From Chitinophagales bacterium (GTDB lineage Bacteria; Bacteroidota; Bacteroidia; Chitinophagales; Chitinophagaceae): 57,215 bases of DNA. The stretch covers positions 1 through 57,215 of the forward strand of contig JAAFIK010000027.1 of assembly GCA_013298665.1 (NCBI GenBank), written 5' to 3'. Each line of letters starts with the position of its first letter. Position 1 is the first letter of the stretch. The notes beneath the pieces are model-generated. The model ran no database searches. It saw nothing but the letters and a program-made list of their open reading frames with translations, and was not told the DNA's origin. Below, piece after piece: positions 45,201-56,139 of the stretch. The translations under genes and the position numbers were made by a program.

Positions 45201-46404
45201 TGTCAAATTCACGTGCATCGGTTATGGTGCCCGAAGCCACATTAAACCCAAAACAGTTGTCTGTCTGCGGATTACAATTAGCCATCGCATTATTATGTCC
45301 GTTATTGAGGATATACCGGAATGTACGTATCCGGTCAACAATCACATGCATAGTGCCGCTGGGGTGGTTATTGGGGCAGGATGGTGTTTTGGTCAGGCTT
45401 TCAATCAAAGGTGCCGGTGGCGAAAATACATAAGCTGCCGGAAGCGAATAATAACTGGTATCCTTTCCGATGGTATTGGTTGCCGCAGTAGCATATACCC
45501 TGAAATAGACGGTTTTGTTGGTGGTGAGTCCGCCTACAAGACTGAAGTTGATCGCTGTACTCGGGTTGAACGTTATCGTATCGGTGTTCTGTGGTACATT
45601 CAGTTGATACCAGGTCCATTTTTTTGTGGTGGATGGCACATCACGGCAGGACGTATATTGCTGAAAGTAGTTGCGGACGGGGTTCTGCGGAGGAATATAA
45701 CATTCGCCGTTCGCGCCGCCGGCATTACCGCCACCCGCAAAATAACGACCCGCTGCGCTTTCGCAGTTGGCAGAATAGTACGGGCTTATGGTATCCTGGT
45801 TGGAAGTGGGAAAAGTATATTCCCAGCGGTAAACCAATCCCTGACGCAGGGGTATGCTGGTGCGCATCGTAATCGCATTCGCAGTATCAGAACAGATCAC
45901 CAGTGAATCACTGCTGCCTACCGTTGGCCGGGCAGGACGCCTGATGTAAAACTTCATCTCAAGTTCCCAGGTAATAACAGTACCGCCCAGTGTTTTTGAA
46001 AACTGTACCGGCACGAATACACCCACGTCATAATTGTGGAGGTCAAGAATGGTAACGAGCGAATCACCCAATGGCGACTCATCACCAGGGTAACGCGTAA
46101 CGAGTTTTACCTTATACTCAGGAGCATATACGGCAAACACTTTTGTACATTCATTTATCGTGGCACCCGCATCCGAGGAGGCCGTATAAAAACTCTGGCT
46201 CCGGTGCAGGTTGATGATGGTACTGCTGTCGTACCGGTTGAACAGTTTCACCTGCATACCATTGCCCGCAGCGGTACTGGACGTGACTTTGACCACGCGG
46301 ATAACGGCGAGTGTGGAGTCGGAATACGATGTTTGAGACCGGGCTGTGTCTGCTGTAAACAGCATAAGGACACACAGTAGGGAGCGGACATACTTGTGTT
46401 GCAT
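42244..46404 (-). CDS. SprB-repeat adhesin with type A T9SS sorting domain
   Basis: A 1386-residue exported protein. The signal peptide is MQHKYVRSLLCVLMLFTADTARSQ. After an N-terminal region of about 330 residues with cysteine pairs come nine or ten SprB-type repeats of 70-85 residues. Each has a pattern VxCFGxxNGxI...TGG..PY.Y and ends in GxYxVxVKDxxGC, for example FNVSCFGNDNGTITINATGG and VKPVCFNATNGVITVNGSGG. The end from LMPNPSNGQFALQV is a type A sorting domain. Such proteins are displayed on the surface and carried by gliding motors in some Bacteroidota. The start at 46404 is chosen for the signal peptide; the frame is open to 46575 without signal-like sequence. Confidence 0.88.
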   Translation of the reverse strand: MQHKYVRSLLCVLMLFTADTARSQTSYSDSTLAVIRVVKVTSSTAAGNGMQVKLFNRYDSSTIINLHRSQSFYTASSDAGATINECTKVFAVYAPEYKVKLVTRYPGDESPLGDSLVTILDLHNYDVGVFVPVQFSKTLGGTVITWELEMKFYIRRPARPTVGSSDSLVICSDTANAITMRTSIPLRQGLVYRWEYTFPTSNQDTISPYYSANCESAAGRYFAGGGNAGGANGECYIPPQNPVRNYFQQYTSCRDVPSTTKKWTWYQLNVPQNTDTITFNPSTAINFSLVGGLTTNKTVYFRVYATAATNTIGKDTSYYSLPAAYVFSPPAPLIESLTKTPSCPNNHPSGTMHVIVDRIRTFRYILNNGHNNAMANCNPQTDNCFGFNVASGTITDAREFDIANLAPGPYTLRLSNPGDSSGNCWHAYNVTIDSIPLLVMKIDSTKGLSCFASMDGYIKISRTGGNTLFPFTYKVKHIATGEEIISSNGIFSGLRGGDYLVSIQDQCQQLQSANITLTEPSKVSASVQVTHATCNIPGNASLEITAANGSGLYDYYLIKPATDTLYRSVASSITPWLLQGLQGGSYRLVIKDALRPSCAGFDSTIVINAPAPLAITLNRADSVTCFGSGNGFIKILVSGGVSNYQYFGKRVSDGLPIFSTNGEYSGLYPGSYQVGVASGVPGCTDTAFYSSLIPIRQPDSMQMSFTTTNVICKGDASGGITLTNISGGNGQNVYQWQKQLGQSYYDYTFNGQGNGTSLTGLFGGIYRLKVTDRKNCVNYSNDIAVLEAPVALEILNVQTRDIKCLGSFGKIFPGVIGGYGTYKYYFRSLPATSYTLFDTSYNFTAGNYLVRVVDSLGCTKDFTDTIRFTAPSVALDFTSTLSNYSGFNVSCFGNDNGTITINATGGNGAPYSGYQYAIGNPAGTYQVSNVFTNQTAGTKTVTVKDGRGCLVAKTITLTQPTSQLTIATSMVRDTCIYDSTGKIIVTSTGGVQPYVYKMTKSDSPGAWWETWQSSNTFSNLPQGLYTVFVKDQNGCTRTIARIVTYISAGPNISLSRTHVKCFSGSDGASTVTVTSGQNPVTTPYVYKWSNGATTATISNIAADSYTISVKDYLGCKKDSPVVITQPSELVNTLNVKPVCFNATNGVITVNGSGGTPAYTYSLNNGVTYQPGNVFNNVAQGTYNVVLKDNNNCKDTATAVINTVTTATFLNFLVSSKHNAYDTLVIKEVCNPKPDSIRWVFDTAATVIDSYEFEPRIRFNRPGTYNIGMTAWFSGCDRSMTKTIDVKPFDSTIVYTNTNLTGIDTVLLMPNPSNGQFALQVKLFRQQRLEVYIRNPQGALLYYRRWNGVKEVMEFVNLNNNGLLPAGIYYMKIITDNDARDKRLTIL

Positions 46405-46668
46405 AAGATACAATTTCTTATTTACGGTATAAGGACAATACACTAAGACCGGTAATGATTGCAGAAGACAGGAGAAATCATTTTCCGGGTACGGAACATA
46501 GTTTTCAATAGTATTCACACAGTTAGAGTTTAAACAGTAGTACGGATTGTTACGGTAGTACGAATGTAAAAACAAAAATTATAAAACAAATATTTTTTTT
46601 GATTTTTATTTTTTGTCAAAAGAAAACTACCTTTATCACATCTGTATCAATCCGTATTTTTTGTACCC

Positions 46669-49600
46669 GTGCTGCATTACCGTATTATATTATTTTTTTT
46701 GCTGTGCCAGTCGGTACTCTTTTTACCAGCGCAGGATTTTTCGAATAAGGGGAAAGACTTCTGGCTCGCCTATACCGGTCATATAGACGGTACTGCTTCC
46801 CGGATGGCGCTGTACATTACAGGAGAGGCAAATACGACAGGAAATGTTTTCTTTACAAATGGCAGCTCCATACCCTTTACCATTACCGCCGGCCAAACAA
46901 CTGTAGTGCAGGTGTATCCCGGATTATACCCGGTGTATAACGGCACATCAGATGTGATAAATGCAACAGGGATAAGGGTTTCATCGCAAAAACCTGTGGT
47001 GGTGTATGCGCATATACTAAACTCAGCAAGATCCGGTGCATCACTGATCTTACCCGCAAAATCGTTGGGCAAACGGTATAAAATCGCAGCTTACGACCAG
47101 ATCAATAATGCATTCAACTCTGCAAGGAGTGAGTTTGCCATTGTGGCTACGCAGCCGCAAACCATCGTCGAGATCACACCGGCAGAGAATGATATCAATA
47201 ACAGCCGGATCAGGGGGGTGCCATTTCGGCTCACCCTTAATAAAGGAGAAGTGTACCAATACCAGTCGCTGAAAGACCTTACAGGTTCAGAAGTGCGTTC
47301 AGTTGCATCGGGTAATATCCCCTGCAAACCCATAGCCGTATTCTCCGGAAGTACATGGAATGCCTTTGACTGTGTAAACCCATCGGGAGGCGACAACCTC
47401 TACCAGCAACTGTTTCCCGTTACTTCATGGGGCAGACAGTTTGTTACCGCGCCATTTGTCAACAGGCAGCCCTATGACGTTATACGCGTTGTTGTGGATG
47501 ATACATTGACATCGGTACGGGTAAACGGCACGCTGCTCAGCAGCGCATTGCTGCAAAAAAAATCCTATTATGAAATCAAAGACGCTTTGCCCAAAGTGAT
47601 TGCTGCAGATAAACCGGTAATGGTGGTGCAGTATATGGTTTCACAAAGTTGCGACCCGCGCAATGTAGTAGCACCGGGCAGTCCCATACCTTATCCTGCC
47701 GATCCGGAGATGACCATCCTCAATCCCATTGAGCAAAGCCTCAGTAAGATAACGGTACTTTCGGCACGTAAAGACCTTACCCCACCCAATACCAATATTG
47801 AACAGCATTACGTCAATATCATCATAAAAGACAGTTATAAAAACTCATTGCGTATTGACGGGCAGCCCCCTGCGGGTGTTTTCAACAGCATTCCCAATTC
47901 CGGGTACAGCTACCTGCAGGAAAATATTACGGCTTCAACCGCTGCCAACCCCACGCACACCATTATTGCCGACAGCGGTTTTTCAGCCATCGCTTATGGT
48001 TATGGCGAAGTAGAATCTTATGGTTACCTCGCCGGGGCGGATATTAAAGACCTCAACCAGTTCATCAGTTTCGCCGGCCCCGCTTTCAACCAGTCGCAGA
48101 ATGCTGCCTGTGCCGGTTCTCCCGTGCCGTTCTCGCTTACTATTCCCTACACCACTTCACAAATCATTTGGACATATGGCAACAACCAGAGCGATACACT
48201 GGTTAATCCGGTATATGACTCAAGTTACATCCGCGACAACAGGACTTTGTATGTCTATAAGGCGCCATCACCGGTTACCTATGCCATTCCTGGTACCTAC
48301 ACCATAAAGACGCAATTCAGCAACCCGGTCATCGATGAGTGCGGTACTGCTTCGCAGGAAAGGGAATTTGACATTGAGGTGTATGGCAGACCCGTCAGCA
48401 GTTTCCGTGTATCCCAGGCTGTCTGTGTTACAGACTCAGTCAGTATTACCGACAGCAGTAGTGGCAGTGGACGCCCCCTCACAAAATGGTTCTGGAACCT
48501 GGGCAATAATAATACCGCTGCAATACAGCACCCGAAAACCATTTACCCCGCACCGGGTCTTTACACCATCTCGCTCGCAACAACATCCGATCTGGGTTGC
48601 CTTTCCGATACCGCGAAACTCAATATCATGGCATTTGACCGCCCGCTCGCAAAATTTGGCATTTCCCCGGTCCGCTGCAAAGACCAGCCCGTCGTGTTTA
48701 CCGATTCATCCGATGGCCGTGGCGGGCAGATCATTACCCGGACATGGGATTTTGGCGACGGTGTACGCATCACCAAAAGTACAAATGATACCGTACAGCA
48801 TCGATATACTACGGCTGGTACATACACCGTAACCCTCTTTGCAGAAACGGCTATCGGATGCAGAAGTATTCCTGCCACCCGGGTCATCACCGTATATCCT
48901 TTGCCTTCACCTGCCTTCCTGTTACCGGAAATATGTCTGCCCAACGGGTACGGACAGTTTACCGATCAAACCACAATTGCCGGTAATAATCCAGCCAGTT
49001 TCAGTTACGCCTGGAAATTCAACGACCCCCGCGCTACTGCACAGAATCCGGATACTTCGATGGTACAAAATCCCTTTCACCGGTTTGATACCGCTATGAC
49101 CTATCCGATACAACTTACAGTAACATCAAGCCAGGGGTGTACTTCTGCGCTCACCCGGGTACTCAATACCGTATATCCGCAGCCCGCAGCCGGCTTTACT
49201 GTTAATGCCGAAACCTGTCTCAGCGATACGGTACACTTTACCGGCACCAGTAACGGAAATGGACACCCCATAACAAAATGGCGATGGAACTTTGGCGACG
49301 GGCAAACAGATACCACAGCAAACCCCGTACACCGGTACACACAGGCCGGCAACTATACTGTTTCCCTTGTGGTGTTCACCAACAAAGGATGTATATCCGA
49401 TACTGCCGTAAAATCGATTACCATACTGCCATTACCCGTTGCCGCATTTGCACTGGCCTCCCCGGGTTGCCGTCAGCGTACGCTTCAGTTTACAGACGGG
49501 TCGGTTGCCAATGCCGGGCAACTGGTACAGGGATTCTGGGATTTTGGTGATGGTACGGTTAACAGTATTGCCAGTGGTCAGCCAGTCAGTCATCTTTACA

Positions 49601-51021
49601 GTGATACCGGTCATTATACCGCAAACCTTATTGTCGTCACCACTAAAGGATGCCTTAGCGCAATGGTATTCCGGGATATCCGTATTTACGATAACCCGGT
49701 AGCCAACTTTACACTGCCGGAAGTTTGCCTCAACGATGCTTTTGCCGCATTCACTGATTCCAGTTTTGTCAACGGCAGCAGCCAGGTGCTGCAGTACCGC
49801 TGGCATTTTGACGACCCCCTTGCAACAGCCGCTAACCCCGACAGCTCAATCCTCCGCAACCCTGTACATAAGTATTCACTCGCTGCTACTTACCAGGTTG
49901 GCCTGATAACAACAACAAACCGGGGTTGCAGGGATACAGCCACAAAAGCATTTACGGTAAACGGTGCTGTACCACGCGCCGCTATTCTATTGGTTACAGG
50001 CGATACAGTATGCAGTAATACACTGGTCAGCATACAGAATGCCTCAACAGTCAACTTCGGTAGTATTACCAAACTGGAGATTATTTGGGATGATGCCAAT
50101 ACCCCGGCACTTATGGAAACAGATGAAACGCCACAGCCCGGTAAAATATATACACATCAATACCCCGTCTTTGGCAACCCATTGTATAAAACGATGACGA
50201 TTCGCATACGGGCCTATTCCGGGATAACCTGTATAGATGAAAAGACTTACAACCTTATACTTAAGGCAAGTCCGGAACTTTATTTTCCATTACCCGCTGA
50301 TCTCTGCAGTAATGTGCCGCCTTTCAGGCTCAATTATGCAGCCGATACAACCGGGTTACCGGGAACAGGGCGCTACAGTGGTGAAGGAATCGGAAACGAT
50401 GGATTATTTTACCCGGCAAGAGCCGGATACGGTACACATATCATTACGTACACCTATACAGGGATCACCGGATGCAGTGCATCCGCAGCACAAACAATCA
50501 CCGTATTACAGGCCCCAACTGCTGATGCCGGTGCAGACCGGGCGGTGGCAGAAGGCGTACCTGTTCTGCTTAACGGAAGCGGTACAGGACCGGGTATCAG
50601 CTTTGAATGGACACCACCCCTATACCTGAATGCCACAGATATACCCCGGCCCGTCAGTCTTCCGGCAGACGACATCACCTATTTCCTGAAAGTAGAAGCC
50701 GGTAACCATTGCGTTGCACGCGACAGCGTAAAACTATTGGTCTGGAAGACGATCAAAGTACCCAATGCCTTTACACCCAATGGAGATGGCTTGAATGATG
50801 TTTTCAGGATTGTCCATGCAAGACATGTTACCGCCGCCACCATGATGATTTACAACCGCTGGGGGCAGCAGGTGTTTGTTTCAGCCAGCAAAGACATGGG
50901 ATGGAATGGCTATTTTAATGGCCGGCCTGCACCAGCAGATACCTATACCTATATCATCACCTGGTACGATCTGCACAATACTTTGCAAACGATACGGGGA
51001 ACGGTCACATTGATCAGGTAA
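46669..51021 (+). CDS. PKD-domain adhesin with type B gliding-motility sorting domain
   Basis: A 1450-residue exported protein with a signal peptide (LHYRIILFFLLCQSVLFLPAQ). The N-terminal 450 residues begin NKGKDFWLAYTG and resemble the IgGFc-binding-like domain found in other Bacteroidota adhesins. Six to eight PKD-type domains follow, marked by WDFGDG, WNFGDG, WKFNDP and WHFDDP and by HRYTxAGxYTV turns. The end is a type B sorting domain (IKVPNAFTPNGDGLNDVFRI ... NRWGQQVF ... GTVTLIR). The start codon is GTG at 46669. It is divergent from the SprB-like adhesin across a 264-bp AT-rich gap in which I see no convincing promoter. Surface adhesion or protein-protein scaffolding is inferred. Confidence 0.88.
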   Translation: MLHYRIILFFLLCQSVLFLPAQDFSNKGKDFWLAYTGHIDGTASRMALYITGEANTTGNVFFTNGSSIPFTITAGQTTVVQVYPGLYPVYNGTSDVINATGIRVSSQKPVVVYAHILNSARSGASLILPAKSLGKRYKIAAYDQINNAFNSARSEFAIVATQPQTIVEITPAENDINNSRIRGVPFRLTLNKGEVYQYQSLKDLTGSEVRSVASGNIPCKPIAVFSGSTWNAFDCVNPSGGDNLYQQLFPVTSWGRQFVTAPFVNRQPYDVIRVVVDDTLTSVRVNGTLLSSALLQKKSYYEIKDALPKVIAADKPVMVVQYMVSQSCDPRNVVAPGSPIPYPADPEMTILNPIEQSLSKITVLSARKDLTPPNTNIEQHYVNIIIKDSYKNSLRIDGQPPAGVFNSIPNSGYSYLQENITASTAANPTHTIIADSGFSAIAYGYGEVESYGYLAGADIKDLNQFISFAGPAFNQSQNAACAGSPVPFSLTIPYTTSQIIWTYGNNQSDTLVNPVYDSSYIRDNRTLYVYKAPSPVTYAIPGTYTIKTQFSNPVIDECGTASQEREFDIEVYGRPVSSFRVSQAVCVTDSVSITDSSSGSGRPLTKWFWNLGNNNTAAIQHPKTIYPAPGLYTISLATTSDLGCLSDTAKLNIMAFDRPLAKFGISPVRCKDQPVVFTDSSDGRGGQIITRTWDFGDGVRITKSTNDTVQHRYTTAGTYTVTLFAETAIGCRSIPATRVITVYPLPSPAFLLPEICLPNGYGQFTDQTTIAGNNPASFSYAWKFNDPRATAQNPDTSMVQNPFHRFDTAMTYPIQLTVTSSQGCTSALTRVLNTVYPQPAAGFTVNAETCLSDTVHFTGTSNGNGHPITKWRWNFGDGQTDTTANPVHRYTQAGNYTVSLVVFTNKGCISDTAVKSITILPLPVAAFALASPGCRQRTLQFTDGSVANAGQLVQGFWDFGDGTVNSIASGQPVSHLYSDTGHYTANLIVVTTKGCLSAMVFRDIRIYDNPVANFTLPEVCLNDAFAAFTDSSFVNGSSQVLQYRWHFDDPLATAANPDSSILRNPVHKYSLAATYQVGLITTTNRGCRDTATKAFTVNGAVPRAAILLVTGDTVCSNTLVSIQNASTVNFGSITKLEIIWDDANTPALMETDETPQPGKIYTHQYPVFGNPLYKTMTIRIRAYSGITCIDEKTYNLILKASPELYFPLPADLCSNVPPFRLNYAADTTGLPGTGRYSGEGIGNDGLFYPARAGYGTHIITYTYTGITGCSASAAQTITVLQAPTADAGADRAVAEGVPVLLNGSGTGPGISFEWTPPLYLNATDIPRPVSLPADDITYFLKVEAGNHCVARDSVKLLVWKTIKVPNAFTPNGDGLNDVFRIVHARHVTAATMMIYNRWGQQVFVSASKDMGWNGYFNGRPAPADTYTYIITWYDLHNTLQTIRGTVTLIR

Positions 51022-51058
51022 CCGGAAGGCCATTGCCCGGCTTTTATAAACCCGGTAA

Positions 51059-51595
51059 TTATCGCGCAACCATTCCCTTAGTTTTGAGATAGTCGAAAAT
51101 GATGCCCGCAATCGTGCCCGCTAATTTATTACTTGTGGTTTCCCGATCAATGCTGATCAGCCCCGCCAGTGTCTTTTCGCCTGTCCGGCTCTCCACCACA
51201 AACTCCATCTGCTTCAGCAGCATAGGATTATTCATTTCATCGTATGAGGTCACCCCCCTCACCGGTAAAAGGTAAAGCACAAAATCCCGCAGGTCATTCA
51301 ACACCTTATTCCGGGCCGATTCACGGGACTCTGTATCGGGTAAGAAATATAATCCGTTGCTGATACCAGCAGCATGTAGTCGTTGCTGCAAGACTGCGGT
51401 AATAGCGAGGTAGAGTGGGTTGTCGGCTGTACTGCAAAGCGAAACAATGCTCAGGCTGTTGAGCCGTTGAACCGATCCGGTAACCTTATCGTTGCTCAGC
51501 CAGGCTGCTTTCTCATGCAGTTTTGTTGAAAAACAAGACGCGAGGAAGGCGGCAATAGCAAATGCCATGGCCACTAATGATGATCGGTATATCAT
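51059..51595 (-). CDS. putative lipoprotein of unknown function
   Basis: A 178-residue protein whose N-terminus MIYRSSLVAMAFAIAAFLASC ends in a lipobox with C21. The mature part is mixed alpha/beta with a helical C-terminus and one cysteine near 54. No family was recognised; the fold of SIVSLCSTADNPLYLAITAVLQQRL followed by a D/E-rich helix gives no clear hint. It lies 32 bp after argS on the same strand, and a hairpin lies between them. It converges on the PKD adhesin. Confidence 0.65.
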   Translation of the reverse strand: MIYRSSLVAMAFAIAAFLASCFSTKLHEKAAWLSNDKVTGSVQRLNSLSIVSLCSTADNPLYLAITAVLQQRLHAAGISNGLYFLPDTESRESARNKVLNDLRDFVLYLLPVRGVTSYDEMNNPMLLKQMEFVVESRTGEKTLAGLISIDRETTSNKLAGTIAGIIFDYLKTKGMVAR

Positions 51596-51597
51596 AA

Positions 51598-51629
51598 AAA
51601 AGGTTTACAATGCTACCAGTACCAGCATT
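51598..51629 (-). terminator. possible terminator after argS
   Basis: AATGCT/AGCATT with a 9-nt loop overlaps the argS stop codon, and a CCTTTTTTATG tract follows on the minus strand, running into the start of the lipoprotein gene. The stem is short, so termination would be partial. Confidence 0.4.
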
Positions 51630-53424
51630 ACATTCTTTCCGGAACGCCGATACCCAGCATGGCCATACTGCTCCTGATCACATTGGCCAGCAGCATCAGG
51701 ATGCGCAGGCGCAATTGTTTCTTGTCTTCGGTTTCTGCAGATGCTACAGCATGCTCGGTGTAAAATGAGTTAAAGGTCTTCGCGAGGTGATATACATAAT
51801 TGGCAATACTTGCGGGGTTGTATTCCGCAGCCGCCTGTTCGAGCACAAAGGGATATTGTTCCAGCGCCATAATCAGGCTGCGCTCTAAAGGCAGCAATAC
51901 ACCTGCGCCAGGTTGCCAGCCCGGTGTTGCCGCTTCGCGGCGCAGGATACTCCTGATCCGGGCATGGGTATATTGAATATAGGCACCCGTAAAGCCGGTA
52001 AACTCAATCGACTCCTCAGGATTAAATACCATTGTTTTTTTGGGATCTACCTTAAGCAGGTAGTATTTCATAGCACCCGGGCCAATCATGTTGAACAACG
52101 CCTGCTGTTCTGCCCTGGTCATTTTGTTAAATTCACTCTCCGGCTTACCCGCATTGTTTTTTACGGCTTCCTTTTCTGCATTGGCCACCATTTCATCCAG
52201 CAGGTCATCCGCATCCACTACCGTACCTTCGCGACTTTTCATTTTTCCGCCGGGCAATTCCACCATGCCATAACTCAGGTGATAGATATCATCTGCATAA
52301 GGCATCCCAAGCCGTTTGCAAATCAGTTGCAATACCTTCATATGGTAGTTCTGCTCATTACCAATAACATAGATGCTTTTGTCTATACCATACTGGTCGT
52401 ATTTCTGTTGTGCAAGCCCGATATCCTGTGTCATATATACACTGGTACCGTCTTTGCGCTGTACGAGTTTTTCATCCAGACCGTCTGCCGTCAGGTCAAT
52501 CCATACACTGTTGTCTTCCCGCTGAACAAACACTTTTTTGGCCAATCCCGCCTGCACCGTTTCCTTACCCAGCAGGTAGGTATCACTCTCATAATAGGTC
52601 TTATCAAAATCGCTGCCAATGCGGGCATAGGTTTGGGCAAAACCCTCATATACCCAGCCATTCATCCTGCGCCAGAGAGACATCACTTCCGGATCACCTT
52701 TTTCCCAGTCTAAAAGCATCTGCTGGGTCGCTTTCATAATGGGCGCTTCCTTTTCTGCCAGTTCTTTTGCCATCCCCGTCGCCACCAGTTCATTCACCTC
52801 AGCAGTACAGGCTTCATTAAATTTGACATAATAGTCGCCCACAAAATGATCCCCCTTCGTACCGGTGCTCTCCGGTGTAGCCCCGTTGGCATAGCGCTGC
52901 CAGGCAATCATGCTCTTGCAGATATGGATGCCCCTGTCGTTTACAATACAGCTTTTGATCACTTCATAACCATTCGCTTTCAGGATTTCTGCCACACTCC
53001 AGCCCAGAAAATTATTGCGCAGGTGACCCAGGTGAAGAGGTTTGTTGGTATTGGGAGAAGAGTATTCCACCATTACTTTTTTGCCATTGGGTAATTGCCG
53101 GCCAAAATCTGCATTGGTGTAGTTCGTCAGCAGCACCTCCATCCAGTATGCATCGGCAACAGAAAGATTGAGGAATCCTTTTACAATAGTATATTCTTTG
53201 AATAACTGCGGATGCGCCTCCGCTAAATAATCGCCCAGTTTTGTACCCAGTACATCAGGGGAAAGGCGTAATTTCTTTACCAGCGCAAACAGCACAACGG
53301 TATAGTCACCCTCAAAATCAGCCACGGTAGTATTCACCTGAAAATCTGCAGCGGTAAATGTTTCCCCGAAAAGCGAAGTTAATCCCCCGGTTACACATTG
53401 CTGGATATGCTTGATCATCGACAT
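51628..53424 (-). CDS. argS: arginyl-tRNA synthetase
   Basis: Charges tRNA-Arg with arginine in the cytoplasm. The 598-residue product has the Arg_tRNA_synt N-terminal domain (1-100) and the class I signature HLGH (131-134) after SSPNTNKPL. The KMSKS-like KMKSREG loop lies near 385, and an anticodon-binding DALR-type C-terminal domain ends in GIGVPERM, as is usual. The start at 53424 (MSMIKHIQQC) is preferred over the reading to 53505, which adds 27 residues without similarity. It is divergent from the ABC-F gene. Confidence 0.96.
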   Translation of the reverse strand: MSMIKHIQQCVTGGLTSLFGETFTAADFQVNTTVADFEGDYTVVLFALVKKLRLSPDVLGTKLGDYLAEAHPQLFKEYTIVKGFLNLSVADAYWMEVLLTNYTNADFGRQLPNGKKVMVEYSSPNTNKPLHLGHLRNNFLGWSVAEILKANGYEVIKSCIVNDRGIHICKSMIAWQRYANGATPESTGTKGDHFVGDYYVKFNEACTAEVNELVATGMAKELAEKEAPIMKATQQMLLDWEKGDPEVMSLWRRMNGWVYEGFAQTYARIGSDFDKTYYESDTYLLGKETVQAGLAKKVFVQREDNSVWIDLTADGLDEKLVQRKDGTSVYMTQDIGLAQQKYDQYGIDKSIYVIGNEQNYHMKVLQLICKRLGMPYADDIYHLSYGMVELPGGKMKSREGTVVDADDLLDEMVANAEKEAVKNNAGKPESEFNKMTRAEQQALFNMIGPGAMKYYLLKVDPKKTMVFNPEESIEFTGFTGAYIQYTHARIRSILRREAATPGWQPGAGVLLPLERSLIMALEQYPFVLEQAAAEYNPASIANYVYHLAKTFNSFYTEHAVASAETEDKKQLRLRILMLLANVIRSSMAMLGIGVPERM

Positions 53425-53440
53425 GGCGCAAAAGTAGTAA

Positions 53441-55183
<1,743 letters not shown>

Positions 55184-55208
55184 GCAATCCTGTGTGGCCG
55201 CATAGCCA

Positions 55209-56075
55209 TTATTTTCTGCGCTGCTTTTTTTGAGGTGCCGGGCGCTGCCATGAGCCGGTTTTACCACCGGAGCCGGCACCCGTAAAACCCGTTGTCTTAA
55301 CTGGTGGCCGGAGTGGCTTAGGCGTGGCGATTACTGAAGCCTCCGCCGTTTTAACCGATGTGGCCACACCGCTGTTGATGGCCGCCACTTCCTGTGCATC
55401 AAGATAACGCCACTTGCCCGCAGGAATATTCCCCAGCCGGATATTCATGATGCGTACCCGTTTCAAACGCGTTACCGTATAGCCCAGGTATTCACACATC
55501 CGCCTGATCTGCCGGTTCAACCCCTGCGTAAGAATGATGGTAAATACATAAGTACTGTCCTGCCGGACCATACATTTTTTGGTAACGGTACCGAGGATGG
55601 GGATACCATTCTTCATCCGTTCGGTAAAAGCCGGGGTAATGGCCTTATTCACCGTAACCACATATTCCTTCTCATGGTTATTGCCTGCCCGTAGTATTTT
55701 ATTCACAATATTTCCGTCATTGGTCAGGAAAATCAGGCCTTCACTGGGTTTATCCAAACGGCCAATCGGGAAAATGCGCTGCGGATGATTGATATAAGCA
55801 ATGATATTATCCTTTTCCTTCAGATCGGTTGTACAGGTAATGCCCACGGGTTTATGAAAAGCTACATAAATCGTTTTGGGCGGTGCTTTTAGCGGCTTGC
55901 CATCAATGCACACCACATCGCCCCCGGCCACACGATTACCCGTCTTTGCCGTTCGTCCGTTGATCGTTACCAATCCTTCCCGGATCAGTTGGTCTGCTTC
56001 GCGCCGGCTGCAAATACCCGTATCGCTGATGAATTTATTGAGGCTGGTTGTTGTATCGTTGAGCGGCATCGTCAT
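55209..56075 (-). CDS. rluF: 23S rRNA pseudouridine synthase, RluF-like
   Basis: A 288-residue RNA-modifying enzyme of the RsuA/RluB/E/F group. An S4 RNA-binding domain (12-60, FISDTGICSRREADQLI) precedes the synthase domain with the catalytic motif GRLDKPSEG (D108) and ILTQGLNRQIRRM (near 185-197), which is typical of the group. The C-terminal 50 residues are basic, rich in Pro and Gly, and presumably disordered. The assignment to RluF rather than RluB/E is by overall motif similarity. The ATG at 56069 is an alternative start two codons on. It converges with the ABC-F gene. Confidence 0.85.
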   Translation of the reverse strand: MTMPLNDTTTSLNKFISDTGICSRREADQLIREGLVTINGRTAKTGNRVAGGDVVCIDGKPLKAPPKTIYVAFHKPVGITCTTDLKEKDNIIAYINHPQRIFPIGRLDKPSEGLIFLTNDGNIVNKILRAGNNHEKEYVVTVNKAITPAFTERMKNGIPILGTVTKKCMVRQDSTYVFTIILTQGLNRQIRRMCEYLGYTVTRLKRVRIMNIRLGNIPAGKWRYLDAQEVAAINSGVATSVKTAEASVIATPKPLRPPVKTTGFTGAGSGGKTGSWQRPAPQKKQRRK

Positions 56076-56139
56076 CAGAATAAAGATAAGCCATTGTTGT
56101 ATGTTGGCACAATATTTTCAATAGGCGCAGAAACTTATA

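Noticed and set aside
46598..46635. Promoter of the PKD adhesin (TTTG ... TACCTTTA)
   Set aside because: The possible -33 elements are 12 or 26 bp from the -7-like sequence, outside the usual spacing.
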